The notes under the pieces were generated by a model. It saw only the letters and a program-made list of their open reading frames with translations. It ran no database searches and was not told the origin of the DNA. Source: Inonotus obliquus (lineage: Eukaryota > Basidiomycota > Agaricomycetes > Hymenochaetales > Hymenochaetaceae). From it: 64,000 nt of DNA. Position numbers and translations under genes: made by a program. Location of the stretch: positions 1,674,001-1,738,000 of the forward strand of contig JAJHTX010000004.1 of the NCBI GenBank assembly GCA_032164295.1. Direction: 5' to 3'. Shown piece by piece: positions 11,933 through 23,683 of the stretch (positions within the stretch are counted from its first letter, which is position 1; each line of letters begins with the position of its first letter).

Positions 11933-12965
11933 ATGTCATCCGTGCTAGGCTTAACGTATGGCGAGCGCGCCGCCCGTCACCCAAACCCAGCTGCAAAAGC
12001 TCTCCTGGAGACTATAGAGCGGAAAAGGTCTAACCTCTGTGTCAGTGTTGACGTTTCAAAAAAAGCCAGCTTTCTCGCTGTTATAGACGCTGTTGGACCG
12101 AATGCGTGTCTCATCAAGGTGTACAATGTTTCCTAGCTGTTTCATACTATCTGTGATGACTGATCTCGTCGATTTGCTTCCTCCATCGCATATATGCGCT
12201 ATTTATGGAATATCGCTTTCGATAATTCGCTAAGACCCACATCGATATCATCGAGGACTTCGATGAGGACACTGTCAAGCAATTACAAGCCCTCAGCGTA
12301 AAACACGACTTCCTCATCTTCGAAGATAGAAAATTCGCAGACATTGGTGCGTTATCGCGTTTCGTTGGTCATTCTAATGAACACAAAGACCGACTTACAT
12401 ATGCCGTGTACCAGGAAACACCGTCGTATTACAGTACTCCGGAGGCGTTCACCGTATAGCTTCTTGGGCTCACATCACAAACGCTCATCCCGTCCCCGGC
12501 CCTTCTATCATCTCCGGACTCTCCTCTGTCGGCCTTCCACTAGGGCGCGGCCTCCTGCTTCTCGCCGAGATGAGCACAAAGGGTTCACTAGCACGTGGAA
12601 CGTATACGGAAGAAGCTGTCCGTATGGCTCGCAAGAATCGCGCGTTTGTCTTCGGTTTCATCGCCCAGCGACGCATGGAAGGTGTCGGGTTACAAGCCGA
12701 AGACGGCGAATCGCTTGATCAGAACGAAGACTTTATGATACTTACACCTGGCGTAGGATTGGAATTCAGCGGTGACAATCTTGGACAGCAGTATAACACG
12801 CCGAGGAAGGTTGTGCTAGAAGCTGGATGCGACGTGATTATTGTTGGCCGTGGCATTTATGGGAAAAGCGACGCAGTCGATGTTGCAGCTGCGAGGACAC
12901 TGGCTGGACGTTATCGAGACGAAGGCTGGAAAGCTTACGATGAGAGGCTGAAAGCAAATAAATAA
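11933..12965 (+). CDS. URA3: Orotidine 5'-phosphate decarboxylase
   Basis: Last step of de novo UMP synthesis: decarboxylation of OMP, cytosolic. Exons 11933-12118, 12235-12346 and 12415-12965 give 282 aa, the usual fungal length. The N-terminal [11 protein letters not shown] contributes the first active-site Asp/Lys; HIDIIEDF follows; the catalytic Asp-Lys-Asp array is in [14 protein letters not shown]. The C-terminal phosphate-binding part is seen as [21 protein letters not shown] and [10 protein letters not shown]. The protein begins [22 protein letters not shown], which matches the family start, so the ATG at 11933 is secure. The catalytic residues I can recognise are all present. Confidence 0.97.
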
Positions 12966-13484
12966 TAGGTTTCCCTCACCAAGATCATACAAAATATGAA
13001 GACAAACAATTATTATACTCTTTTAATTTTGAAAAAATAAATTTATTACACGCGTTAGTGACTGAGCCGCAAGTGCGTGGCAGTTTACTATCTACGCTAA
13101 GTACAGAGCGAGGAGGCTTTATACGAGGCAGATGTTGTGGGAACAAAAGTTGAGAGGATGAGGTTTATATTGTGCCCCGCCGTATCCATGGACTCGTCGA
13201 ACGCGATTAGACTGAGAAAGAAAACAATTTTTTATTTGTTGCGCGTTGTGTGATACAGATGCTGCAAGTACTAGTGTGTACCAAACTATGCTAATGTATG
13301 ATCCGTCCGGGAGAGTATCTATAATGAACAAAGAAAACACGAAACCATCATAAAAATAAGATAACACCAAAATGTGTTGCGTATCGTCCAAGACATGCAA
13401 ATTACGTGATCCAGTTCTAAAGTCGAAAATGGTGCACTGATGCAAGCCAGCAAGAGCAACGATAACACTGCAAGACAATCAACT
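12966..13484. other. Convergent 3' intergenic spacer
   Basis: Between the stop codons of URA3 and PCF11. It is AT-rich; AATAAA occurs near 13036, a plausible 3'-end signal for URA3. The open frames inside are short and show no protein similarity I can recognise. Confidence 0.5.
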
Positions 13485-16193
13485 TCAAGCAGCTGACAAA
13501 ACAACCTTTTTCGAGGGTGGAGTACCGGTCATGGTTTCTAAGCTTCCAACATCTTGAGAGCCTCCTTCCGCTTTCCTCTTTACACCGACAACTGACAATG
13601 CATCTGCAACCAGCGTCCTTTCGGCGGAAAGGGCCTTCGGTGATTGCGTCTTAACCTTTTCGTGTGATCGCGTCGGCGTCGAGGGTATAGTACGTTCAGG
13701 TGTGCCTGATCGACTTCGCGAACTTCCAGCTGCAAAGTCATCCGCACGAAGCTTGGAGGCAAGAGTCGTTGAAGTAGACATCTCGGCATGGCAAGTTGCA
13801 TGATATATCTGAAGAGATATCATGTAAGTGTTTCGGCTAATTAATAGGAATAATTAAGAACCAACCTTATCCTTAATCCTGATGGCATTGCTCCAAACCC
13901 ATTCCTCGTCCTCTTCTCTGAACTCGCTTTTCAGTGATTCTTTGCAGACGGGACAACTGATACTCTTGGCTTCGTCACCAGGAGGAACAACAACTACTGA
14001 AGCCCGCAGCTCAGCATCACGTTTGCCAGCCTCGCTTGCGGTGGACTCAGAGCTATTCTTGCCACCCGGTAGGGCTTCTCGTCGCTTGCCCTTCACATCA
14101 GCTACAGGCTCGGCTATCCAATCCTAATAATAGGAGTCAGCCTGGAATAATCAGACATAGTAATAAGCTCACTTCGACACTTATGAACCAGCTCCTGCTA
14201 TGGCCACGACCGGCCACTTCCTTCGCTCGACGATTCTGGCGGAAATGCATGTCGAGATGGTCCTGGAACTGCTTCTTCCCAGCCGAGTCATCACGGAAGC
14301 GGAAGCCACATTGCTTGCATTGAACGGGCAGATGCTCATAGAGGAGCGAAATATTTTGAGGGCGTTGCCTGAAGAAAGAAGTTAGATCATTCGGCGACAA
14401 GATGATGATTACATACCTTGCAATGTCTGCCGTTGTTAAGCGAATGTTCATCCCAAGGATCTTTCGGGCATATGATTTCTGAGCTGCAAGCCGATCATCC
14501 CTATCCTTTTCTGCCTTCGCCTTTGTATCATCTGGTATCACTGATAGTGGCGGAGTTTGTGTACTCATACCTGCCCCTAGAGGGGTACTGCTTGCACTCA
14601 CGAGTCCCGCCTTTACAAGTGAATCAAAGAGACTTGATATTCCCGAGGAATTAGGAACCGAAGATGCTGCTGAGCTACTAGGTTGTTGATTCACAGTGGC
14701 ATTGCCAGTATACAAACCAACAGGAGACGAGGAAGCAGACAGCTGAACAGGCTGAGCAGGCGGAGGGACATTCGGTGTTGCATTATAAACGGGGAAAGGC
14801 GGAGGAGCAACAGACTGAGGAGGCGGAGGCGGAGGAGCTGGTGTGCTTTCCCGACTCATCGCACGTAATTGGGAAAGAATCTGTTGTAGCTCTTCCTGGG
14901 AGACGCCATGCTCGACCATGCGGCGAAGCTATGAAGCAGGACAACGTTAGTGCATGTCATCCACAAGGATAGACCGAAAACGAACCTGTCGAAGTACATT
15001 GGCCTGATTGTTCGCGAGAGAATCATAGGGATTGATGTTGATAGCCTGTTCTTTCAAAGCAAGAGTAACATCAAGCTCAGCAAGAACCTGTGACTTCGTT
15101 ATTGCAACAGGATGGCCCGAACGGCGCGAAGACTGTCGAGTAGATGAATGTTTCAGCATCCGGCCAACCGGCCGTATGAAAATGTCACATACACTCTCAG
15201 CGACAGCTGAAGGGTCGTTTCCCCATATCTGGCGTTCAAGCGAGACCTGGGCAGCTACGCCGAATAATTCCTTTCCTGAAGGAGCTCCAGTGCGCCACGT
15301 GACGAGCATTTCTTCCATCTTACTGCGGGTTGGAGCATCAACCTGGTTATACGACTCCAGAAAGAGCGGAACGACAAATGCTGCAAACTTGGATGCATAT
15401 GGTTCATACACATTCTTTGAGATCGCGTCGAGGACGTAGAAAGCGGGGAGCTTCATCCAAGCCGGTACCTAAATCGGGAAAGGGGCAAAGCAAAACCAAA
15501 CAAATGAGTCAGCGAACATTCATCGCATTCCTTTGGGAGGACAACAAGAAGACAGAAGCATTTGAAGTTCAAGAAGGGAAAGGCCGTCGTCAGTCTGATA
15601 AGGACACGGCGAGGCGGACTAAACTGGCTTTTCGTGATCATTCTCGCAAACGGACATGCTGCGTCTGGTCCCAGGGAAAGACCTCAGAGCACATCTCTTT
15701 TCTCAGCTTGAACGAAAGGCCTATCTACTATGTGTACATGTACATGCATCTTTGATACCATATATACCCAAGTACCAAGATATACACTCCACCGAGTTCA
15801 AGAAATAAAAAGCCACAACGCGGAGGAGCGGGGAAACAAGGACCTTGAGGAAACACTCACCCTGCGAATGTGGGCCTGTAAGCAGTCGGCGACGATATCA
15901 GAGTGACGGAGGAAATTTTGAGCCATCATGGACAGATTCTGTATGATAGGTCTCGAGTTAACCGTTAGTTCGGACAGTCGAGCAGCGAAATCTCTCCGGA
16001 AAGAGCTTGGGTCAGGGGGTTGCATCGAGAACGTCGTGTGTGGATACGGATATGCAGGCATTGGGTACTGCGCATGCTGTTGAATGTAACTGTGTTGTGG
16101 ATGAGGGTAGGAATGCCCAAAGGGTTGAGGAGCGGCGTGCTGGTACATCGACATGGTTGTTGCTGACAGTGTACTTAGAGGTGACGATGACAC
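13485..16193 (-). CDS. PCF11: Pcf11-like mRNA 3'-end cleavage and termination factor
   Basis: Subunit of cleavage factor IA that binds the RNA polymerase II C-terminal domain and links 3' processing to termination. Six exons on the minus strand: 16193-15861, 15468-14986, 14928-14417, 14368-14173, 14123-13866 and 13808-13485, giving 701 aa. A Tyr/Pro/His-rich leader is followed by the CTD-interacting domain (about residues 60-190: AHIRRVPAWMKLPAFYVLDA, ISKNVYEPYA). A Pro-rich linker follows. Two zinc-binding clusters flank the C-terminal region: CKQCGFRF...HLDMHF and CPVC...EWVWSNAI...IYHATCHAE, the Pcf11 C-terminal pattern that contacts Clp1. Intron 15469-15860 is 392 nt, far longer than its neighbours. 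An internal ATG at 16154 could be the true start. Confidence 0.92.
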
Positions 16194-16860
16194 TCAAAAG
16201 TCCAGCTAACGGCTATACTGCCACAGACAGTCGTCGTGGGACGCACAACCTAGGTGGCGAGCGGGACGCTAACACTGAAATGCACACCAATAAACGCTAG
16301 AAAAAGTCTCTGAAGAGACCTGGTCAACGATCACACTTGATGATGCTGTTGGGGGGGGGGGAAGGAGGTGGTGGTTCTCAACAGAGCAGAGTGAAGTGGC
16401 ACTCGTGCGAGGTGTTCCGACCTTATGTAACCAACCGGATTTTCAAACTCCGATGTCAAAGTCTCTTGAACGCAAACTTAGCAAGCAAACAATCGTAATT
16501 TATTTATGGCTGTCTAGTATGGCATTCTCTATAAGTATTGAGGCCTATACTTAGACCAGCAAATATATTTATCTCGCATTTTTTATGAGGAAGACTCTGA
16601 ACAAAGGTTGGCCTCTTTTTTACGTATACGGTATCTAGTTCCCACGGATACTTCTCGGCAAATTCCGCTCAGGACAACTGTGTACGCAAAGTCATCAATT
16701 GCATAGTCTTGCGATACCAGACCGTCTCGAGACCGACAGTAAGTACTTTAGTCCTTGGTAAAGGTGCTGGACGGACGGAGACCATCCCTTCTCCATGTTT
16801 GTGCCCGAAAACCCGCCATTTGTAGCGTTCGTTGCGGTGGATTGACTCCTTCCTTCGTAG
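16194..16860. promoter_or_regulatory. Divergent promoter region between PCF11 and RPL9, with a run of 11 G
   Basis: This 667-bp spacer separates two start codons. It contains 11 consecutive G at 16351-16361, followed by further GG pairs to about 16373. A pyrimidine-rich stretch ending in TAG directly abuts the RPL9 ATG, which points to a 5' UTR intron (next entry). No TATA box stands out. Confidence 0.5.
16739..16860 (+). other. Probable 5' UTR intron of RPL9
   Basis: A consensus donor GTAAGTA starts at 16739, a TTGAC branch-like site lies near 16842, and a pyrimidine-rich tract ending TTCGTAG stops exactly at the base before the RPL9 start codon. Introns placed right at the start codon are common in fungal ribosomal protein genes. 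Inferred from sequence only. Confidence 0.45.
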
Positions 16861-17541
16861 ATGAAGCACATCGTAGAAACTGAGGAACTCGACGTGCCAG
16901 AAGGCGTCACCGTCTCAATCGTTTCACGACTTATAACCGTCACTGGTCCTCGCGGCACTCTCAAGAAGAATGTGCGCCATACTCAGATGGACCTCCAAGT
17001 TTTGAAGGGCAAGAAGGGCAAAGTCACTCTCGCAGTGTGGAGCGGTGGAAAGAAGCACAACGCTACCCTTCGTACAATCCGATCTATCATCAACAACATG
17101 GTCATCGGCGTCACGAAAGGGTTCCAATACAAAATGCGGGCCGTTTATGCCCATTTCCCGATCAACTGTATCATTCAGGAGAACGGGGCTGCTCTCGAGA
17201 TTCGCAACTTCTTGGGCGAGAAGGTGGGCGGCATTGCACGGCTGTTCTACCGAGGTCAATGCTCACCCTTATTTCTGCCAGACCGTTCGAAATGTACAAA
17301 TGCTCGAGGGGGTAAAGGTTTCGGAATCAAAGGCGCAGAAAGATGAGCTTATCCTGGAGGGGACGGACATTCAAAACGTCTCGCAATCAGGTATGTCATT
17401 GATTAATTGAAGGCTATAACACCAGCTCATCTTCCTTCAGCTGCCTCAATCCAGGGTATCTGCAGAGTTCGCAACAAGGATATCCGAAAATTCCTTGACG
17501 GTATCTACGTGTCGGAGCGAAACACGATCGACCAGGAGTAG
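16861..17541 (+). CDS. RPL9: 60S ribosomal protein L9 (uL6)
   Basis: Large-subunit protein at the base of the P-stalk region. Exons 16861-17223, 17282-17390 and 17441-17541 give 190 aa, the normal length. Both uL6 repeats are visible: residues 1-90 ([36 protein letters not shown]) and 95-190 ([37 protein letters not shown], ending SERNTIDQE). The start matches the family N-terminus. It is transcribed divergently from PCF11 and probably has a 5' UTR intron ending at the start codon. Confidence 0.97.
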
Positions 17542-17674
17542 TCCGTCTGTTCTTGTTGTTTCCTTCTCTTGCACTCTTAGGTGTATGTTATGGTGATTAC
17601 GCTCTGTTCCATACGCTATTTAGGACAAAATCAAAATGCAGAAAAACCGTAACAAATGCCACATCATGCCGGCG

Positions 17675-18762
17675 TCAAGGAATGAAAGGAATCTTCGTCC
17701 CAACCTTCTTGCTGTAGAGCACATACTCGTTTCCAAAGAAACGGATGAGCGAGGCTTCTTCCACTGTTCAACAATGTCAGATCAGCACTCCACACTCGGA
17801 TTAAAAAAGGCATACCTCGAATACGTTGGCTGAAGAACCGCCAGAGCAGGATGAGGTAGAGAATGAATGAAATCGGATTTTGCAGCACAAGCTGCGTGCC
17901 GAGTGCCCAGTAAAAGAAGCCCGCATACGACGGATGACGGAACCATCTACGAAACGCGTTGAATAGCATATTCTTCGAGTGCGCAATAGCTTACGTGTAA
18001 ATCCCATCCGTAACAAGTTGATGCCTCTCTTCCTTCTTGTACGCAAGGTGATGCGAAAAGTTACTTGCAGCGTGTATCATCGCTGCCGAACGGAGAACTT
18101 GTCCGATTACTGTTACGATGATCCCTTTAATGGGTCGTTTTAGGTCTCATCTGCGAGCAGAAACGAAACAAATGGATACCTATGACGGAAAAATATGGAA
18201 AGGCCTTCGAATTGGGAAAGAAGTACAAGCTCAAAAAGTATTCTGTGAGAGCTGTCGCGTGTGCAACATGGTACATTGCACCATTATCAAGAAGAAAAGC
18301 TCGAAGCCAGAGCTAATGAGCCAAAGGAGGTGATACATGATGATAGATGGACTTACAATCAACGCTGCAGTTCTCCCTATTCCATCCAGCAGTGACAGCG
18401 AACTCGGCCAAGTGGAACAAGCTCCAGGCAGCAAGGAAGAAACCTAGCTGAGGAGTTGCCCACCACCAACCCTTCTCAATAACAGATCCTCGACCAAAGC
18501 GACCAGATGCAAACAACTTAGAGACGAAGACTTGAAGCGACAGGAAGAAGATGCCCCCGAGAAGGAAAGAGATCAGGGAGACTGAGCATGGAGTGTTTGG
18601 GATCCTTTCATGAGGCTGAGAAGGCCCACTTGGGCGCATCTCTAGCGCACCATTAGATGAGATAGCTTCATTGAGACCACTTGGTCGCATGAGGTTGTTG
18701 CGTTCGTTGAGACGTGCCTCGAAGTCAGAGGTGACAACGTCGTGTTCGATGACGCCGTTCAT
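17675..18762 (-). CDS. STE14: Protein-S-isoprenylcysteine O-methyltransferase (Ste14/ICMT)
   Basis: ER membrane enzyme that methylates the C-terminal prenylcysteine of CaaX proteins such as Ras and mating pheromone. Exons on the minus strand 18762-18357, 18299-18180, 18145-17995, 17946-17816 and 17763-17675 give 298 aa in frame. Family blocks: SVDSFLLDNGAMYHVAHATA, GQVLRSAAMIHAASNFSH, the SAM/substrate motif TWFRHPSYAGFFYWALGTQ, and the C-terminal EEASLIRFFGNEY, ending PFIP. The first 70 residues are hydrophilic and variable. Two introns (ending at 18300 and 18146) need the rare acceptor GAG, which is the weakest part of the model although the protein reads correctly through both. It matters in basidiomycetes because their mating pheromones are farnesylated. 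Confidence 0.9.
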
Positions 18763-19029
18763 TTCGCCCTATAGCGAGATATTGAAAGATGAGAATGAAG
18801 TCGAGTTGAAGCCTACGAGGAACAAAAGCAAGCAAGAAGCGATCAAATAATGCTTAGAGTAGAGTTCTAGTTACAGAGTGCTCATACTGGTTGGGACGAA
18901 GACAATTGCGAGGAGCGGTCGCGTCGATCACTCAACCTTAAGATTTCTTGTTTGCAATATTCCATGCTCTGGCTACAGAAAGACCTTGTTGACCTATCGA
19001 GACTGGATTTTTGAAACACCAGTTCTGTC

Positions 19030-21708
19030 ATGACATGGCAGCTCAGGTTCTACCATAATCCCTTGTCTGTTCTCAGGCGCAGCAACAAGTTCCCTCGGTT
19101 ATTCTGGTTTGTGCCTGTGAGAGGTTGTGGTAGAAGATTTGTCTCTACTACCTCTATGGGCAATGACGGCCCAGAAAAGATACGGAATCTCGCCGTCGTA
19201 GCACATATCGGTACGTCCTCTCGTCTGAAATTCTATCTTTAAAATCTTAATAAATACCTCAGACTCCGGCAAGACGACCTTGACCGAGTCGATTCTTGCT
19301 CGCTCTGGTTACCTGTCCGCGCCAGGGACCGTTGACACCGGTTCAACCACAACTGACTTTCTCCCCGCCGAGCGCGAGCGCGGAATCACCATCCAATCAG
19401 CAAGCATTCCCGTGAAGTGGAAAGAATGGACGTATAACCTTATTGATACTCCCGGCCACGCTGACTTTGGCATGGAGGTTGAAAGCGCAAGTCGCGTTGT
19501 CGATGGTGCCGTATTGCTCATAGACGCAGTTGAAGGTGTGGAAAGCCAGACACAGGGTGTCTGGAGGCAACTGGATAGGTAGGTGAGGAGTTGTCACTCT
19601 TTAGCTGTCCTGTATAACTCATCACGTTGCAGATATGGCGTACCTTCTCGTATAGCCTTCCTCAACAAATTGGATCGTGTTGGGGCATCGTTTCGATCGT
19701 CCATGCGATCTTTGCTCAACTATCGACTTCATCCCAAACCTATGGCTATCACACTTCCCGTCGCGTCCTTCGATCCGCACGCGTATACCTCTGCGGAACC
19801 AGGCATCCAAGGTATTATTGACCTCGTTCGATGGGAACTATGGAAATGGGACGAGGCTACCACACAAGCAAACGGAGAATCCTCGTACACGCGAATCCCT
19901 CTCCCTACTCGCGCCGAAGATCTCGAGCAGAGCCCACTATTCCCACCAAGACATCCAATAACTAAGGAACTCATCCCAGCACGAACAGCACTACTCGAAA
20001 ACCTCTCGATGTTCTCAGAAGACCTCATGAACAAACTACTTGAGCTGCCTGCAGATCCATCTGCATACCTCACCATTGACGCGAAGGGCATCTTGCCAGA
20101 GCTTCGTTCGGCAACGTTATGTAATGAGGTTCTACCTGTGTTTTGTGGTTCTGCAATGAAGCATATTGGGACGGACCTCGTGCTGGATTATGCTGGGCTA
20201 CTTTTAGCTAGCCCTTTGGATGTTCCGGAGAATATGACACTCCAGAAGTCTGAGGATGTCCAGGCATTAGCATGGAAGGTCTCATGGGACAAAAGACGGG
20301 GCTGGATGACCTTCGTACGGGTTTACTCCGGTGAGTCATTAACTTCTGCGTTTTGGCAACAAACGGATATTAATCACCATTATTAACAGGGAATCTGACG
20401 AGACATATGCTCTTATATAACGTTAACCGAGACCAAAAGGAGAGGATCTCCAAACTCTTACTCTTCTACGCGTCTGAACCTGAGGAAGTCAGCATCCTTA
20501 CTTTCGGCTCCGTTGGAGTTATCCTCGGCCTCAAACATACCCGAACAGGTGATACCTTAATTTCACCCAATAGTCGAACAGACGTTCAGACTTCCGGAGA
20601 TGAACAATCAGATTCTAGCGTCCTACGTGAAATAACTCCTCCACCAGCCGTCATATCAGCAAGCATCATCCCTCAATCCAACTCCGACCTACAACCCGTC
20701 CAGGACGCTCTACTGGCACTAGCGCGTACTGATCCTTCCGCTCGGATCGAAACGGCAGACGGACAACTTCTTGTGCACGGTCTAGGAGCACTGCACCTTG
20801 AGATTATTGAGGGTCGCTTGCGTGATGAGTGGGGTGTGGCTTTTGAAGCTGGGAGAAGACGGGTAACTTATCGTGAAGCTTTTCCTGCTTATGATGAGAA
20901 TCAGATTAGTGAGGATTGGTCGACGGAAGTACATGGGAGATCTGTTAGCGTGAGGATAGAATTGGAAGTTCGCGCGCTCGGGCCTGAAGAATCGGGAGAC
21001 CCTCAGTGGGATGGAAACGTCGTACTTACAAGAACACTTCGCCCTCTTCGTGCACCTTCGACGGGTGGAACCTCGAGCGCAGCTGACGCTCTTAATCCAT
21101 TGAACTACCTTTCTCAGGGTCTAGCTAGTGCATTACTTTCATCGCCACATACGGGCCTTCCAATTTCCCGCACCCGTATCGTCCTTCGTCACTTCTCCAT
21201 GAAACCCGAGAACGCATTTATCACCGTCTTTGCAGGGGCCGCAAGTGTAGCATTACGACGTGGTCTACAGCGTGCAGGGATGGGTTCATTGATGGAGCCT
21301 TATATCCGACTTAAGATCACAGTTGGCGAAGATCACCTGGGACGAGTCGTAAAAGATCTCACCGAACGAGGAGGGGAGATTCTCGATCTTGGAGGACACA
21401 CGGCCGGGACCGGTGAAGGCGACTCGCAGGAGGGCATACCATACCCAGAAGCAGGTGTCTACCTTCCTCCAGATTGGATGTCACCTTCAGCATTCTCCGC
21501 TTCCAAAGCAGGTGGCAATTCAGGTTCAGGCGGATTCATGACGAGGTCTGTTCACGCGGTTGCTCCGTTAAGTCAGATGATGGACTTCAATAATCGGTTA
21601 CGCGCACTTTCTGGAGGGCAGGGGACGTTCGAGATGTCTAGTGCTGGGTATAGGGCGGTTAACGAGGCCAGGAAGATAGAAATTCTTAGAGAAATCGGAA
21701 GGGCTTGA
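19030..21708 (+). CDS. MEF2: Mitochondrial elongation factor G 2 (ribosome recycling GTPase)
   Basis: GTPase that splits mitochondrial ribosomes with recycling factor. Exons 19030-19210, 19263-19578, 19633-20330 and 20390-21708 give 837 aa. A basic, Arg-rich N-terminus looks like a mitochondrial presequence. G domain: G1 [13 protein letters not shown]2 [10 protein letters not shown]3 [21 protein letters not shown]4 FLNKLDRVG. Later blocks: [27 protein letters not shown] (domain III) and a domain IV in which [12 protein letters not shown] precedes a family-variable insertion. The deviation of the domain IV/V region from canonical EF-G and the [20 protein letters not shown] end fit Mef2 rather than Mef1. 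Confidence 0.93.
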
Positions 21709-21814
21709 GCTTTCTGTGAACACTCGTCGGAATCCACGTGCATAGACGCATCATACATAGTTAGACATAACTACAATACATCCCCAGTCAAGGTTATTGT
21801 AATCCATATCTTAC

Positions 21815-23315
21815 TTAGATAGCACCCCGAATTTCATCAGCATCTCCATACAATGCACCACCATCCATTTCATCATCCTCTTCCGCTGCACCAATCCTAT
21901 CGCCAGAAACGTTATTAAGGACTTGACTGAATGCCATCATACCAAAGTCATCGTCATCATCAATTTCAATCAGATCTTGAGCGTTGTCTATGGCATGGAG
22001 TGACGTGAATTCACTTGGGAAACGTACTGGAGCGGGTGTGACGCTACGATCTCGTCCGGTTGGGTCTGGGAGGAAGAGAGGTGTTGGTGTCTCCTCTCTA
22101 TCTGTCCCGGGAGGAATGCTGAAGCGGGATGGCACTGCACTCAACGCTCTACCAAACGACGATCTTTGAACTGAAGGACCAAGTGAAGTAATATGTCCTT
22201 CCGGCATCTCCTCCACCTCCGACTCAACGTTGGGGAAATTTGAAGGTGCTGGTGTTGGACGAGTAGAGTGAGCAGGGAGAGCAGGCCAAGGTTCCACAAC
22301 CACGCATAAACATCTATCGTGCATGTTGAGACTGCGAAATGATAGTTGAATCACCGGTTTAGACTTCTTTTCTTCTTCGTCGTCGTCAATATCGATGCTG
22401 AAATTTGGTGGTGGAGGTGGAGCGCTGGGGTTGGGATCGAGTTGGCCGTTATTAGCATGGTCGTTTGATGTATCATCCATCAAGGGCGCGTCCTCGTTCA
22501 TTTCTTGCTTGACTTGCACATCTCCGTCCTCATCGACCTCGCCATCATCTCTACATTCATCATCTGAAACCTCCCTATACGCGGTCCTTTGCTTCTTCCT
22601 GCGCGTCGACCTTCTCGGAACGATTGATCCCTCGTCGTTCACTCGTATCTCGCCATCAGAATCCAATTCCGACAGGGCAGACTCTTCCGCGTCTTCCTCC
22701 TCTGAAGATTCAATAACTACGGTAGGAATTGCCTTGCCTTTACCTTTGTTATTCCCCGCTAGTGACTTCTTTTGAGGCGCTGCTTTCCGAGGTCGTTTTG
22801 TTCCTTTGGCCGCCTTGCCTTTATTTGCTCGAGTATTACTAGAATTCCTGGGATTCTTTTTTGTCTCCTCCGCTTGTGTATTCAAGGATTGTTCAGTTCG
22901 ATTAACCATAACGTAGTTTCTAGCCTGTGAATCGAGAGTTATTCGGATTTTTTATTCCGTAGAACGTCGTGTGGTGTTCCCACCTTGAACATGATATCAT
23001 GAGGTTCCGCTTTACGAAGAAAGTATGCAAACTGATACGAGTCTGAAATTTCACAATCAAGAATGAAAAACATGTTACCTGATTGAACACGGGCAGAAGA
23101 AAGGGAACCCACCGCCTCGATGAACCTCGACTGTTCCTTTTTTCGCGTTGGCCGACCCTCCAGATCCAAAATGTGCATTACGTTCAGCTTCAAGTTTGGG
23201 ACCTATCCTAAGCAGGATCACAATGAGCACTTTGGACTTCTGAAGAAAGCGTAGGTTGGGTTGCTGACAATGGACGAAGGTCGGTCACTACCGCTTGCAA
23301 CATCCTTTCAGACAT
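21815..23315 (-). CDS. Uncharacterised acidic, nuclear-type protein
   Basis: I do not recognise the family. The proposed exons on the minus strand are 23315-23238, 23202-23079, 23042-22984 and 22924-21815, giving 456 aa. The last three joins are well supported by phase and splice signals; the first intron would be only 35 nt, so the true start could instead be the ATG at 23193. The first 100 residues look globular (MHILDLEGRPTRKKEQSRFI, SDSYQFAYFLRKAEPHDIMF). The rest is low-complexity: a Lys/Arg-rich region resembling a nuclear localisation signal near residue 120, Glu/Asp runs, a poly-Pro tract and an acidic C-terminus. The composition suggests a chromatin or nuclear scaffold role, which is inference only. 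Confidence 0.65.
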
Positions 23316-23683
23316 CCAGTCGACATGCCTTTCGTCGAGATATAGCTGTAATTATGTTGATGACTTCAGCGTGCAGATACTAGCGAAGTGTGTAGTATGA
23401 AGCTCACGTATAGAGGAATAACATCGCTTGAGGATAATCTGAGATAGAAGAGGTTGCGTAGGCGAAAGCGCATGGGTGCAAGGAGTGAGAAGCCGATCGA
23501 CGTGAATATGGTTATCAATATTACCAACCAAACAACGCGTCAACAACGCGTCAATGCCCAGCATTATCTTCATCATGTTTCGTCTATGCAAACTCATTGA
23601 CATGAAACAAACCAAGAAATAACTACAAAATACAAAGCGCTTGACCTCCTTTACCTCTACAAAGAATCTATTCGAAGTAATAA
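23316..23683. other. Intergenic spacer, leu1-A 3' side
   Basis: Between the start of the acidic protein gene and the stop codon of leu1-A. The plus strand near 23529-23552 holds a short tandem repeat of a CAACGCGT-containing unit. No gene seen. Confidence 0.45.

Noticed and set aside
15469..15860. snoRNA inside the long PCF11 intron
   Set aside because: D-like CTGA boxes exist but no paired C box at proper spacing and no terminal stem.
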